Of a stretch of DNA of 64,000 bases, positions 15,762 through 23,961 are shown piece after piece (position 1 is the stretch's first letter; each line of letters opens with the position of its first letter). This stretch comes from Deltaproteobacteria bacterium. Its GTDB lineage: Bacteria > Myxococcota_A > UBA9160 > UBA6930. Under the pieces are notes generated by a model that saw only the letters and a program-made list of their open reading frames with translations, was not told where the DNA came from and made no database searches. The position numbers and the translations under genes are program-made. The DNA lies in the NCBI GenBank assembly GCA_016875395.1, contig VGRF01000013.1, forward strand, positions 52,604 to 116,603, read 5' to 3'.

Positions 15762-18700
15762 TCAGTGCATGCGCCGCCGCGCCTCGCGTTTGCGCTCGCG
15801 GTCGACCAGCTCCGGCGCCGACAGCTTCAGCGGGAGCCGCACGCGCTCGCCGTTCTTCGCGCGGAAGAGCAGGTGGCCGTGGCGGCACGCGAAGGCGAAC
15901 AGGTCGCGCAGGATCGCGACGTCTTGCTGGCAGTAGCGCGCGATCTCGTCGTGGCGACCTTCCTTGAACCACTGCAGCGACTGCAGGCCGTCGGCGGACT
16001 TGGGGACGCCGAGCGTCTCTTCGCCGAGGTGGCCGAGCGGTAGGCGGAAGCCGAGGCGCTCGTGGATCGCGTCGAGGAGATCGAACGTGGGCAGCAGCGA
16101 GAGATCGCGCGCCGCGTAGCCGCGCAGCACGCGGTAGTCGAAGCGGTGCGCGTTGAAGCCGATCACGAGATCGGCCTGGCCGAGCTTCTCGAGCAGTGCG
16201 TCCACCTGGTGCTCGCGATACGTGAAGAACTCCTGTTCCGCGCTGTCCCACGCGACGGCGCAGGCGAGGCGCATCAAGTGCGCGTTGTGCCAGCCGCCCA
16301 CTTCATCGGCGCTGCGTTGCGTTTCGAGGTCGAAGCTCACGACGCGCAGCTCGGGCTGCTGGATCTCAGCGATCGCCTCCTCCTCCGTGACCACTGCTTC
16401 GAGCCGCAGCGGCGCCGGCGCGGGCGGCAGGATCTCGCGCCCGAGCATCATGGCGAGCGCCTCCTGCGCGCCGGCCTTGTCGATCGGGCGGTTGCCGTTG
16501 CTGCAGCGCGGGCTGTGCACGCACGCGGGGCAGCCGGCTTCGCACTCGCACTCGCGCAGGCGCGCGAGCGTCGTCTCGAGCAGCGTCTCGAGCTTGTCGT
16601 AGACGCTGCGTACGAGACCGACGCCGCCTTCCGCCGCGTCGTACAGGAAGATCGCGGCGCGGCCGAGCTGCGGGTGGAGCTTGTAGGTGATGCCCGCGAG
16701 GTCGAAGCGATCGCACAGCGCGAACAGCGGCAAGAGCGCGAGCGAGGCGTGCTCGACGGCGTGCAGCGAGCCCATCGGGTTGCGCCCGTTCGCCGCAAGC
16801 GCGGCGGAGATTTCGTCGGGCAGCTCGAGCCAGAGCGCGTTCGTCTCGTACTGGCTCGGCGGCAGATCGAGCGCCTCCGTCCCTAACAGCTCCTGCCCCC
16901 GCACGCGGCGGCGCTCGTAGCCGACGATGCGCGAGGTGACCTTCACGCGTCCCTCGGCGAGCAGGAACGAGCCCGCCGGGCGCTGGCGCGTGCGCGAGAG
17001 CACCTCGGTCTCGCGCTCTCCGAGCGGCTTCGTGAAGTAGGCCACCTCGACGTGCTCCACCTCGACCTTGCGCAGCTCGAGGTCGAGGCTCACGACCTTG
17101 AACTGGCGCCCGTGATGCAGATAGATCGCGCCGGGGTGGCACTCGCTCATCACGCTGCCCGCGCCGATCGAGCCGATGATCTTCGGCTTCTGCACGCGCA
17201 CCTTGCGCCTCGCGGGCGCGCGCTCGCTGAGAAAGTCGTCGTCGACCTTCGCGCTCCGTTCGAGCCCGCCGCTGCCCGCGAGCTGGATCGCGTAGCTCGC
17301 GCCCGTGGCGCGCAGGCTCAGCAGGCGATGCGGATTCCGGCGCGCGGCGAACCACTCGCGGCCCGACTCGCTCCGTAACAACTCGCCCGCCTGCTCCGCG
17401 GCGCTCGCCGCAGCGCGCACCGCAGGCTCCGCGAGCCACGGCTCGGCGTCGCGCAGCGGAACCTCGGCAGCGGCGCAGGGCAGATGCGCGGCGAGCAGAT
17501 CCGCGTTCAGCGGATCGAGCACCGCGTGCTCGAAGGCGCCGCCTAACAGCTGCTCGGGGTGCGCGACCATGTACTGATCGAGCGCGTCCGGCTGCGCGAC
17601 CAGCGCGATCGCGGCGTCGCCCGCGCGGCCGACGCGACCCGCGCGCTGCCACGTCGCGATCTGGCTGCCCGGGTACCCCACGAGAATGCACACATCGAGC
17701 CCGCCCACGTCGATGCCGAGCTCGAGCGCGGAGGTGGAGATCACTCCCGCGAGCTCGCCCGTGAAGAGGCGCTGCTCGATCTCGCGGCGTTCCTCGGGGA
17801 GAAAGCCCGCGCGGTACGAGCTGATCCGCGGCGCCAGCTGTGGCTCAGCCGCGGCGATCCATTGGTGCATCAGCTCGGTGACGCGCCGCGCCTTGGTGAA
17901 CGCGATCGTGCGTAAGCCGCACTTCAGCGCGATGCGGAAGAGGCGGGCGGCGGCGGTGTACGGGGACGTGCCGACGGGATTCAGGAACAGCACGTCGCGC
18001 TTGCTGCGCGGCGCGCCCTCGGCGTGCACGACGACCGGCGCGCGGCCCGTGACGAGCTGCGCGAGCTCACCGGGATTCGCGACGGTCGCCGAGGCGCACA
18101 CGAAGCGCGGGCGCGCGCCGTGGAACGCCGCCACGCGATCGAGCCGGCGCAGCACCTGCGCCACGTGCGAGCCGAAGATGCCGCGGTAGGCGTGCAGCTC
18201 GTCCACCACCACGAGCGAGAGCCCGCGGAAGAAGCGCTCCCAGCTCATGTGATGCGGGAGCAGGCCGAGGTGCAGCATGTCCGGCGTCGTCACGATCACG
18301 TTCGGCGGGTTGTTACGGATCTTCGTGCGCTGGCCCGGCTTCGTGTCGCCGTCGTACACCGCGACCGTGCGCTCCGCCGCGAGTCCGAGCGCCTCCGCGT
18401 CGGCGGCGAGCTTCTTCGCCTGATCCTGCTCGAGCGCCTTCAGCGGAAACAGGAACAGCGCGTGCGAGTGCGGGTCCGCCAGTGCGGCTTCGAGCGCGGG
18501 CAGCGCGTACACGAGGGACTTGCCGCTCGCGGTCGGGGTCGCGAGCACGACGTCGCGCCCCGCGCGCAGCTCGGCGAGAGCGCGGGCTTGATGCGGGTAG
18601 AGCGCGGTGATCCCGCGCGTGCGCGCGACCTCGCGCGAAGGCTCGGGCAGCGCGTCGAGTGCGACGCGCCCCGGCGGCTCGGCGGGCAGCGCCGAGGCGA

Positions 18701-18797
18701 AGCGCAGCGCGCGCGCGAGCTCCTCGTCCGCGCGCACGGCGGCGAGGAACACAGCGATCCCGTGCGCGCTCGGCGCACCCGCGAAGCTCGCGGCCAT
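15762..18797 (-). CDS. Fused DEAD/DEAH helicase and DEDDy exonuclease (MrfA-MrfB type)
   Basis: A 1011-residue protein. The N-terminal two-thirds is an MrfA/YprA-type superfamily 2 helicase: LYPHQARAL, Walker A ATPTASGKS near residue 80, Walker B box VVDELHAY, motif III CASATVANP and motif VI QRAGRVGRAG. It is followed by the DUF1998-like zinc region with CECEAGCPACVHSPRCSN. The last 210 residues are a ribonuclease-H-like DEDDy exonuclease: VSFDLETQ, GFNAHRFDYRVL and YCQQDV. In Bacillus subtilis MrfA (helicase) and MrfB (exonuclease) are separate and repair mitomycin C damage; here both lie in one chain. The start at 18797 (MAASFAGAPS) is the likely one; an upstream extension of low-complexity residues is possible. 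Single gene. Confidence 0.9.
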   Translation of the reverse strand: MAASFAGAPSAHGIAVFLAAVRADEELARALRFASALPAEPPGRVALDALPEPSREVARTRGITALYPHQARALAELRAGRDVVLATPTASGKSLVYALPALEAALADPHSHALFLFPLKALEQDQAKKLAADAEALGLAAERTVAVYDGDTKPGQRTKIRNNPPNVIVTTPDMLHLGLLPHHMSWERFFRGLSLVVVDELHAYRGIFGSHVAQVLRRLDRVAAFHGARPRFVCASATVANPGELAQLVTGRAPVVVHAEGAPRSKRDVLFLNPVGTSPYTAAARLFRIALKCGLRTIAFTKARRVTELMHQWIAAAEPQLAPRISSYRAGFLPEERREIEQRLFTGELAGVISTSALELGIDVGGLDVCILVGYPGSQIATWQRAGRVGRAGDAAIALVAQPDALDQYMVAHPEQLLGGAFEHAVLDPLNADLLAAHLPCAAAEVPLRDAEPWLAEPAVRAAASAAEQAGELLRSESGREWFAARRNPHRLLSLRATGASYAIQLAGSGGLERSAKVDDDFLSERAPARRKVRVQKPKIIGSIGAGSVMSECHPGAIYLHHGRQFKVVSLDLELRKVEVEHVEVAYFTKPLGERETEVLSRTRQRPAGSFLLAEGRVKVTSRIVGYERRRVRGQELLGTEALDLPPSQYETNALWLELPDEISAALAANGRNPMGSLHAVEHASLALLPLFALCDRFDLAGITYKLHPQLGRAAIFLYDAAEGGVGLVRSVYDKLETLLETTLARLRECECEAGCPACVHSPRCSNGNRPIDKAGAQEALAMMLGREILPPAPAPLRLEAVVTEEEAIAEIQQPELRVVSFDLETQRSADEVGGWHNAHLMRLACAVAWDSAEQEFFTYREHQVDALLEKLGQADLVIGFNAHRFDYRVLRGYAARDLSLLPTFDLLDAIHERLGFRLPLGHLGEETLGVPKSADGLQSLQWFKEGRHDEIARYCQQDVAILRDLFAFACRHGHLLFRAKNGERVRLPLKLSAPELVDRERKREARRRMH

Positions 18798-19008
18798 GTG
18801 TGCTCCCGCATCGCGGGAGGGCGCGATGCCACGGAGTCGCGGGGATGTCGGCCTGGGGGTGGCACAGCCTATGGGACTTGCCCGCGCCGAGCGACGGGGA
18901 GAAGCATGAAAGTTCGGGGCGGAGCGCGGCGGGTGCGACAAACCGGCCCGGCCGGAATGCGTCACCCCGCGCTCGCGAGCCACGCGAACTGACGCATCCT
19001 CCTGCGCA

Positions 19009-19461
19009 ATGCGCCTCTCGCTCCAAGCCCAGTACGCGATCTGCGGGATGTTCGACCTCGCCTACGGCGGCGGGCGCGCGCCGGTGCAGGTGCGCGTGAT
19101 CGGCGAGCGGCAGCGCATTCCCGCGCGCTTCCTCGAGCAGATCTTCCAGCGCCTGCGCAAAGCCGAGCTGGTGCACGGCAAGCGCGGACCGGGCGGCGGC
19201 TACGTGCTCGCGCGGGCGGCGAGCGAGATCACGCTGCGCGACATCCTGGAGGCGGTGGAGGGGCCGCTCGCAGACGGCATCGCGCACGGGCCGCCGCCGC
19301 GCGAGCGCCGCAGCCCGCATCGCCCCAATTTCCTGTGGCGCGAGCTCAGCGCCGGCGTCGAGCAGGTCTTCGACGCGCGCACGCTCGAGGATTTGTGCAG
19401 GCGGGCGGCAGCGAGTGGCATCAAGCGCGCAGAGGCGGACGGCCCCGACTACGTGATCTGA
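19009..19461 (+). CDS. Rrf2-family transcriptional regulator without Fe-S cysteines
   Basis: A 150-residue winged-helix regulator. MRLSLQAQYAICGMFDLA is the usual family start, and the recognition helix region IPARFLEQIFQRLRKAELVHGKRGPGGGYVLAR is well conserved. The three cysteines that bind a cluster in IscR or NsrR (around residues 90-105) are absent, so a CymR-like or metabolite-sensing mode is more likely. It is divergent from the helicase gene and precedes a JAMM protease, a periplasmic protein and ATP sulfurylase, so control of sulfur assimilation is a reasonable inference. Confidence 0.88.
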   Translation: MRLSLQAQYAICGMFDLAYGGGRAPVQVRVIGERQRIPARFLEQIFQRLRKAELVHGKRGPGGGYVLARAASEITLRDILEAVEGPLADGIAHGPPPRERRSPHRPNFLWRELSAGVEQVFDARTLEDLCRRAAASGIKRAEADGPDYVI

Positions 19462-19542
19462 CCCGCGCGCGAGGGGTGCTCCCGCCGCGCCCCGCGCCTA
19501 CAGTGCGCCGCCTTCCACCCAGGGGCGAGGTTCGTTCGGGGC

Positions 19543-20049
19543 GTGCGCGAGAGGATTCACGTTGACCGGGATCAGCCAGCGATTCCCGTGTCCGCGCGAG
19601 TGCTCCACGAGCTCCACGAGCACGCGCGCGAGACGCACCCCGAGGAATGCTGCGGCCTCGTGCTCGGGCGTGAGCGCGGGCGGCTCGAGCGCGTGGTGCG
19701 CTGTAGGAACGAGATGACGCGGCTACATCAGCAGGACGAGGCGCAGTACCCGCGCGACGGCCGCGAGGGCTTCCACATGAACGAGGCCGACGTGCTGCAG
19801 GCGCAGAAGTTCGCGGACGCCGAAGGCTGGGCGATCACGGGCGTCTACCACTCGCACGCCGACGCCGGCCCCTACTTCTCGACCGTCGACCAGGAGTTCG
19901 CGTCACAGCCTGGCTTCCCGTTTCCGGACGCGCAGCACATCGTGATCTCGGTGCTCGAAGGCCTCGTGAAGGAAGTCGCTGCGTTCGCGTCGGACGATTC
20001 GCCAGCCGGCTTCACGGGCCGGCTGCTGGTGGCGGAGGAAGTGCAATGA
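19543..20049 (+). CDS. JAMM/Mov34-family metallopeptidase (Mec-like)
   Basis: The protein has 168 residues from the GTG at 19543; a second in-frame GTG at 19588 gives 153. The JAMM zinc site is complete: the Glu in the HPEECCGLVLG segment, GVYHSHADAGPYFSTVD supplying His-x-His and the downstream Asp. Relatives include Mec of Mycobacterium, which releases cysteine from the CysO carrier protein, and proteases acting on ubiquitin-like sulfur carriers. No cysO or moaD-like gene is seen in the window. The position between an Rrf2 regulator and ATP sulfurylase supports a sulfur role. The stop overlaps the next start (ATGA). Confidence 0.85.
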   Translation: MRERIHVDRDQPAIPVSARVLHELHEHARETHPEECCGLVLGRERGRLERVVRCRNEMTRLHQQDEAQYPRDGREGFHMNEADVLQAQKFADAEGWAITGVYHSHADAGPYFSTVDQEFASQPGFPFPDAQHIVISVLEGLVKEVAAFASDDSPAGFTGRLLVAEEVQ

Positions 20050-21095
20050 AGGCGAGGGCAATCGTCACGCTCGCGTGCGTGGCGCTCGCGAGCGCCGCGC
20101 TCGCGCGCTCGTTCCGGCCCGAGGACCTGCCCGCGGATCCCGTGGCGCTCACGTATCGCAAGACTGACGAGATCGAGAAGGTCGAGAAGCAGCTGCAGGC
20201 GCGCGCCGAGGAGAAGGCGCGCGAAGAGGCGAAGCAGGTGAAGCGCGCGCGGCCGGCGCCTAACTCGGTCGAAGCGATTCGGGAGGCCTTCTCCGATCGC
20301 GCGCTGGAGAACGCCGGCGTCGACCTGCAGGCGCGCATGGCGATCTACACGATTCCCGACGAACGCACGGTCGATGCCGAGTTCGCGACGAAGGGCGACA
20401 AGCCGCTCGGCTGGTCGGCGGATCATCAGCGGCTGCTGTTCCTCTCCGAGCGCCAGGGCACGTCGCAGCTTTACGAGTGGAATCGCCAGACCGACGCGAC
20501 GATTCCGCTCACGAACGAGACTGACCCGGTACTGGATGGTTGTTACGGGCCGAAGGGCGAGCTCGCGTTCGCGGTGGGCAGCCAGCTTCAGCAGGGTCCG
20601 CAGGGACCCACGGGCGGCGTTCAGCTGCGCGTGCGCATTCCCGGCGGCGAAGTCCGCAGCGCGACGCCCGGGCCGTTCGATACGGCGTGCGCGTGGTCGC
20701 CCACGGAGCCGCTGCTCGTCTACCAGGCGCGCGGCAGGTCCGGCACGGACGAGATTCTCGCGGTGAACCCGTTCGCGCCGGCGGCGCCGCGCTTCATCGC
20801 GAACGGGCGCTCGCCGGTGTTCTCGCCCGACGGCAAGTGGGTCGTCTACAGCTCGCGCACGAACAAGGGCTGGAAGATCTTCAAGGTTCGCCCCGATGGC
20901 GGCGGCAAGGGCGTGCTCGGCGCAGGCGCGATGCAGGAAGTCGAGCCGGCGATCTCGCGCGACGGCAAGTGGCTGCTCTTCACCGGTTACTACGAAGGCA
21001 AGCCCTTCGAGACCGACCTGATGGTGCGCCCGTTCTCGGGCGGCAAAGAGCGCAAGCTCGACTTCGACGACAAGCCCCACCGCACCACCTGGTGA
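20046..21095 (+). CDS. Exported TolB-like beta-propeller protein
   Basis: A 349-residue protein with a signal peptide (MKARAIVTLACVALASAALA), a charged coiled stretch (about residues 35-75), then WD40-like/TolB PD40 repeats: PLGWSADHQRLLFLS, SPVFSPDGKWVVYSS and PAISRDGKWLLFTG. It should be periplasmic or lipid-side; no lipobox Cys is seen at the cleavage site. It overlaps the JAMM gene by 4 bases and is 49 bases before sat. Partner and substrate are unknown. Confidence 0.7.
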   Translation: MKARAIVTLACVALASAALARSFRPEDLPADPVALTYRKTDEIEKVEKQLQARAEEKAREEAKQVKRARPAPNSVEAIREAFSDRALENAGVDLQARMAIYTIPDERTVDAEFATKGDKPLGWSADHQRLLFLSERQGTSQLYEWNRQTDATIPLTNETDPVLDGCYGPKGELAFAVGSQLQQGPQGPTGGVQLRVRIPGGEVRSATPGPFDTACAWSPTEPLLVYQARGRSGTDEILAVNPFAPAAPRFIANGRSPVFSPDGKWVVYSSRTNKGWKIFKVRPDGGGKGVLGAGAMQEVEPAISRDGKWLLFTGYYEGKPFETDLMVRPFSGGKERKLDFDDKPHRTTW

Positions 21096-21144
21096 CCCCT
21101 CGCGGCCACGAACACTTCTCAGCGAAGAGAAAGGCGACACGCAG

Positions 21145-22404
21145 ATGACGCAGAAGGATCTCGTTCCGGTGCACGGCGGGCTCGAAGAGCTCGTGGACCG
21201 CACCGTGCCGCTGACGCAGCGCAAGGAGCTCGAGCGCGAGGCGAAGGAGCTGCCCTCGATCACGGTGGCGAAGGCCGACCTCGCGACGCTGTATCGCGTG
21301 GGCGACGGCGCGCTCTCGCCGCTCGAGGGCCCGATGCGCCGCGACGTCTATCAGCGCGTGCTCGACGAGAAGTGCGTGCTCTCGCGCGGCAAGAAGTACG
21401 CATGGGGCATTCCGCTCGCGCTGCCGGTCACCGATGCCGAGGCGAGCGCTGCGAAGGGCGCGAAGGCCGTGGCGGCGCGCAACGAGGCGGGCGAGCTCGT
21501 CGGCATCGTGAGCGCGCCCGACGTGTTCGCGTGGGACAAGGCGCAGTACGTGGAGCGCGTGTACCTGACGAAGCGCACCGACCACCCCGGCGCGCGCATC
21601 GCGACCGACGACCCTCGCACGCAGTTGTTGGGCGGCGAGCTGCGCGTGCTGCCGCAGGTGAAGCACCCCGAGTACGCGGAGTTCATGCTGTCGCCGCGCA
21701 TGACGCGCGCCTTCATCCGCGACAAGAAGTGGCAGCGCGCGCTCGCCTTCCAGACGCGCAACCCGCTGCACCGCGCGCACGAGTACGCGCTCGTGTGCGG
21801 CGCCGAGCGCCTCACCGCGGCGGGCCACTACACCGGCGTCGTGCTGAATCCCCTCGTGGGCGAGCTCAAGGGCGACGACGTGCCCGCGGTGATGCGCATG
21901 CGCTGCTATCGCGAGCTGCACGGGAAGAAGCTGCTCGGGCAGGGCGACAAGGATCCCGCGATCTGGGCACGGGCGGGCTACGACATCAGCGAGGTGTTCG
22001 AGCTGATCGGACTCGACATCAAGATGTTCTACGGCGGCCCGAGCGAGGCGCTGATGCACGCCGTCTACCGCCAGAACTACGGCTTCAGCGATCTGGTGAT
22101 CGGCCGCAAGCACGCGGACGCGCCCTACGACGACGGCAGCGCGATCTGGGGCGACTTCGATGCCCAGGAGATCTTCGACAAGCTGCCCGGCGAGCTGCAC
22201 ACGAAGCCCGTGAAGATCGGCTTCGCGGCTTATTACGAATCGCTCGGCCGCGTCGACCTCACCGAGAATCACCCGAACGAGAAGCCGTACTCGATCAGCG
22301 GGACCAAGCTGCGCGAGCAGCTGAAGGCGGGCGAGCACCCGGATGCGCGCATCATCCGCCCGGAGATCTCGGAGATTCTGATCACGGCGTACCGGCAGGC
22401 GTAG
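21145..22404 (+). CDS. sat: Sulfate adenylyltransferase (ATP sulfurylase, homomeric type)
   Basis: This enzyme makes adenosine 5'-phosphosulfate from ATP and sulfate, the entry step of sulfate assimilation (or, reversed, of sulfur oxidation). The 419-residue single-chain Sat type shows the nucleotide motif QTRNPLHRAHE near residue 208, the GRKHADAPYDD motif near residue 326 and SISGTKLREQL near the end. No APS kinase domain follows. No APS reductase gene is in the window, so the direction of the pathway is not shown. A GAGAAAGG Shine-Dalgarno lies before the ATG. Confidence 0.96.
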   Translation: MTQKDLVPVHGGLEELVDRTVPLTQRKELEREAKELPSITVAKADLATLYRVGDGALSPLEGPMRRDVYQRVLDEKCVLSRGKKYAWGIPLALPVTDAEASAAKGAKAVAARNEAGELVGIVSAPDVFAWDKAQYVERVYLTKRTDHPGARIATDDPRTQLLGGELRVLPQVKHPEYAEFMLSPRMTRAFIRDKKWQRALAFQTRNPLHRAHEYALVCGAERLTAAGHYTGVVLNPLVGELKGDDVPAVMRMRCYRELHGKKLLGQGDKDPAIWARAGYDISEVFELIGLDIKMFYGGPSEALMHAVYRQNYGFSDLVIGRKHADAPYDDGSAIWGDFDAQEIFDKLPGELHTKPVKIGFAAYYESLGRVDLTENHPNEKPYSISGTKLREQLKAGEHPDARIIRPEISEILITAYRQA

Positions 22405-22433
22405 GATCGGCGCGCGCGCCGAGAGGAGACTCC

Positions 22434-23543
22434 ATGCGAATTGGTGTTCCGCGGGAAACGAAGGACATGGAGTTCCGCGTCGGCATGACGCCGGACGGCG
22501 CGAAGATTCTCGTCGAGGACGGGCACGAGGTCTCGATCGAGCACAACGCGGGAGTCGGCAGCGGCTTCGCGGACGCGGCTTATCAGGCCGCCGGCGCGAA
22601 GATCGTCTCGACTGAAGACGCGTGGTCGAAGCCCGATCTCGTGGTGAAGGTGAAAGAGCCGAATCCGTCGGAGGTGAAGCGCCTGCATCAGGGGCAGACG
22701 CTGTTCACGTACCTCCATCTCGCCGCGGCGGGCCAGCTCGCGCAGTCGCTGTGCGACAGCGGCGTGATCGGCATCGCGTACGAGACGATCCGCAACCCCG
22801 ATGGCTCGTTCCCAGTGCTCGCGCCGATGAGCGAAGTGGCGGGCCGCCTCGCCACGCAGATCGGCGCGAACCTGCTGCAGAAGGACCGCGGCGGCGCGGG
22901 GCTCCTGTTGGGCGGCGTGCCCGGCGTGATGCGCGGCAAGGTCACGGTGATCGGCGCCGGCATCGTCGGCATCAACGCCGTACGCCTCGCCCACGCGCTC
23001 GGCGCCGAGGTCGACGTGATCGACATCGACCTGAAACGCCTCTCGTATCTCTACGACATCTTTCACGGCGAGCTCAACACGCTCTACTCGAACCGCTCGA
23101 CCATCGAGCGCTCCGTGCGCACGAGCGACCTCGTCGTTGGCGCGGTCTACGTGCACGGCCGCCGCGCTCCGACACTCGTGACGGAAGCGATGGTGAAGTC
23201 GATGGCGCCCGGCTCGGTCGTCGTCGATGTCGCCGTCGACCAAGGCGGCTGCATCGAGACGATCCGCCCGACCACGCACTCGAACCCGACCTACGTGGTG
23301 CACGACGTGATCCACTACGGCGTCGCGAACATGCCCGGCGCCGTGCCGCGCACGAGCACCTTCGCCCTGACCAACACGACGTTCCACTACATCGAGGCGC
23401 TCGCCGAGCTCGGCACTGCCGAAGCCGTGCGCCGCGACCCCGCGCTGCGCCAAGGCAGCAACGTGTGGGAGGGCAAGGTGGTGTGCCAAGGCGTCGCGGA
23501 GAGCCTCGCCATGGCGTACGTGCCGGTGGAGAAGGTGTTGTAG
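22434..23543 (+). CDS. ald: Alanine dehydrogenase
   Basis: A cytosolic enzyme that interconverts alanine with pyruvate and ammonium using NAD. It has 369 residues. MRIGVPRETKDMEFRVG at the start, the catalytic Lys region VVKVKEP, the His in YLHLAAA near residue 96 and the Rossmann motif VIGAGIVGINAVRLA near residue 170 are all as in the family. GAGAGGAG precedes the ATG. It lies 29 bases after sat; no functional link is evident. Confidence 0.97.
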   Translation: MRIGVPRETKDMEFRVGMTPDGAKILVEDGHEVSIEHNAGVGSGFADAAYQAAGAKIVSTEDAWSKPDLVVKVKEPNPSEVKRLHQGQTLFTYLHLAAAGQLAQSLCDSGVIGIAYETIRNPDGSFPVLAPMSEVAGRLATQIGANLLQKDRGGAGLLLGGVPGVMRGKVTVIGAGIVGINAVRLAHALGAEVDVIDIDLKRLSYLYDIFHGELNTLYSNRSTIERSVRTSDLVVGAVYVHGRRAPTLVTEAMVKSMAPGSVVVDVAVDQGGCIETIRPTTHSNPTYVVHDVIHYGVANMPGAVPRTSTFALTNTTFHYIEALAELGTAEAVRRDPALRQGSNVWEGKVVCQGVAESLAMAYVPVEKVL

Positions 23544-23553
23544 AGAAACGGCA

Positions 23554-23961
23554 ATGCGTTGGCTCGAGGTGCACGACGTTCAGGACGGCGTGCTCGCGTT
23601 CGATCTCGCGGACCTCGTCGAACTTCTGCGAGACATCGTGGACGCGTGCGAGTGGTCACTCGGATTCGTCGACGCGAGTGGTCCCCGCGCAGAGGAGCTT
23701 CACCAGCTCTCGGATGTGCGCGCTTGCGTGGGCGGCGCACATCTTCGAGCGATTGCGGCCGGCATTACGCAGGTCATCGACGGAGACTTCATCGGGCGCG
23801 ACCGCAGCGGGCGCCTCCTCCTTCAGCTGAAGGCGGTCGACTCGTCGTTGTGGGTGGTCGGAGCTGCCGAGGACTCGGTCGCCAGTCTCGTGCGATCGCG
23901 CTTTGCTGATGTCCGCGAGAATCCACGGTGGGGAGCGGGAGCGAGCCTCACACCATCCTGA
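23554..23961 (+). CDS. Hypothetical protein
   Basis: A 135-residue protein (MRWLEVHDVQDGVLAFDLADLVELL...) starting 10 bases after ald. No recognised domain, signal peptide or membrane segment is seen. The sequence has alternating strand and helix patterns (AITQVIDGDFIGRDRSGRLLLQ) and ends with a polar tail. Its base composition is a little less GC-biased than the genes around it. Its 3' end overlaps the convergent GGDEF-like gene by 14 bases. It is likely a real gene with unknown role. Confidence 0.55.
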   Translation: MRWLEVHDVQDGVLAFDLADLVELLRDIVDACEWSLGFVDASGPRAEELHQLSDVRACVGGAHLRAIAAGITQVIDGDFIGRDRSGRLLLQLKAVDSSLWVVGAAEDSVASLVRSRFADVRENPRWGAGASLTPS

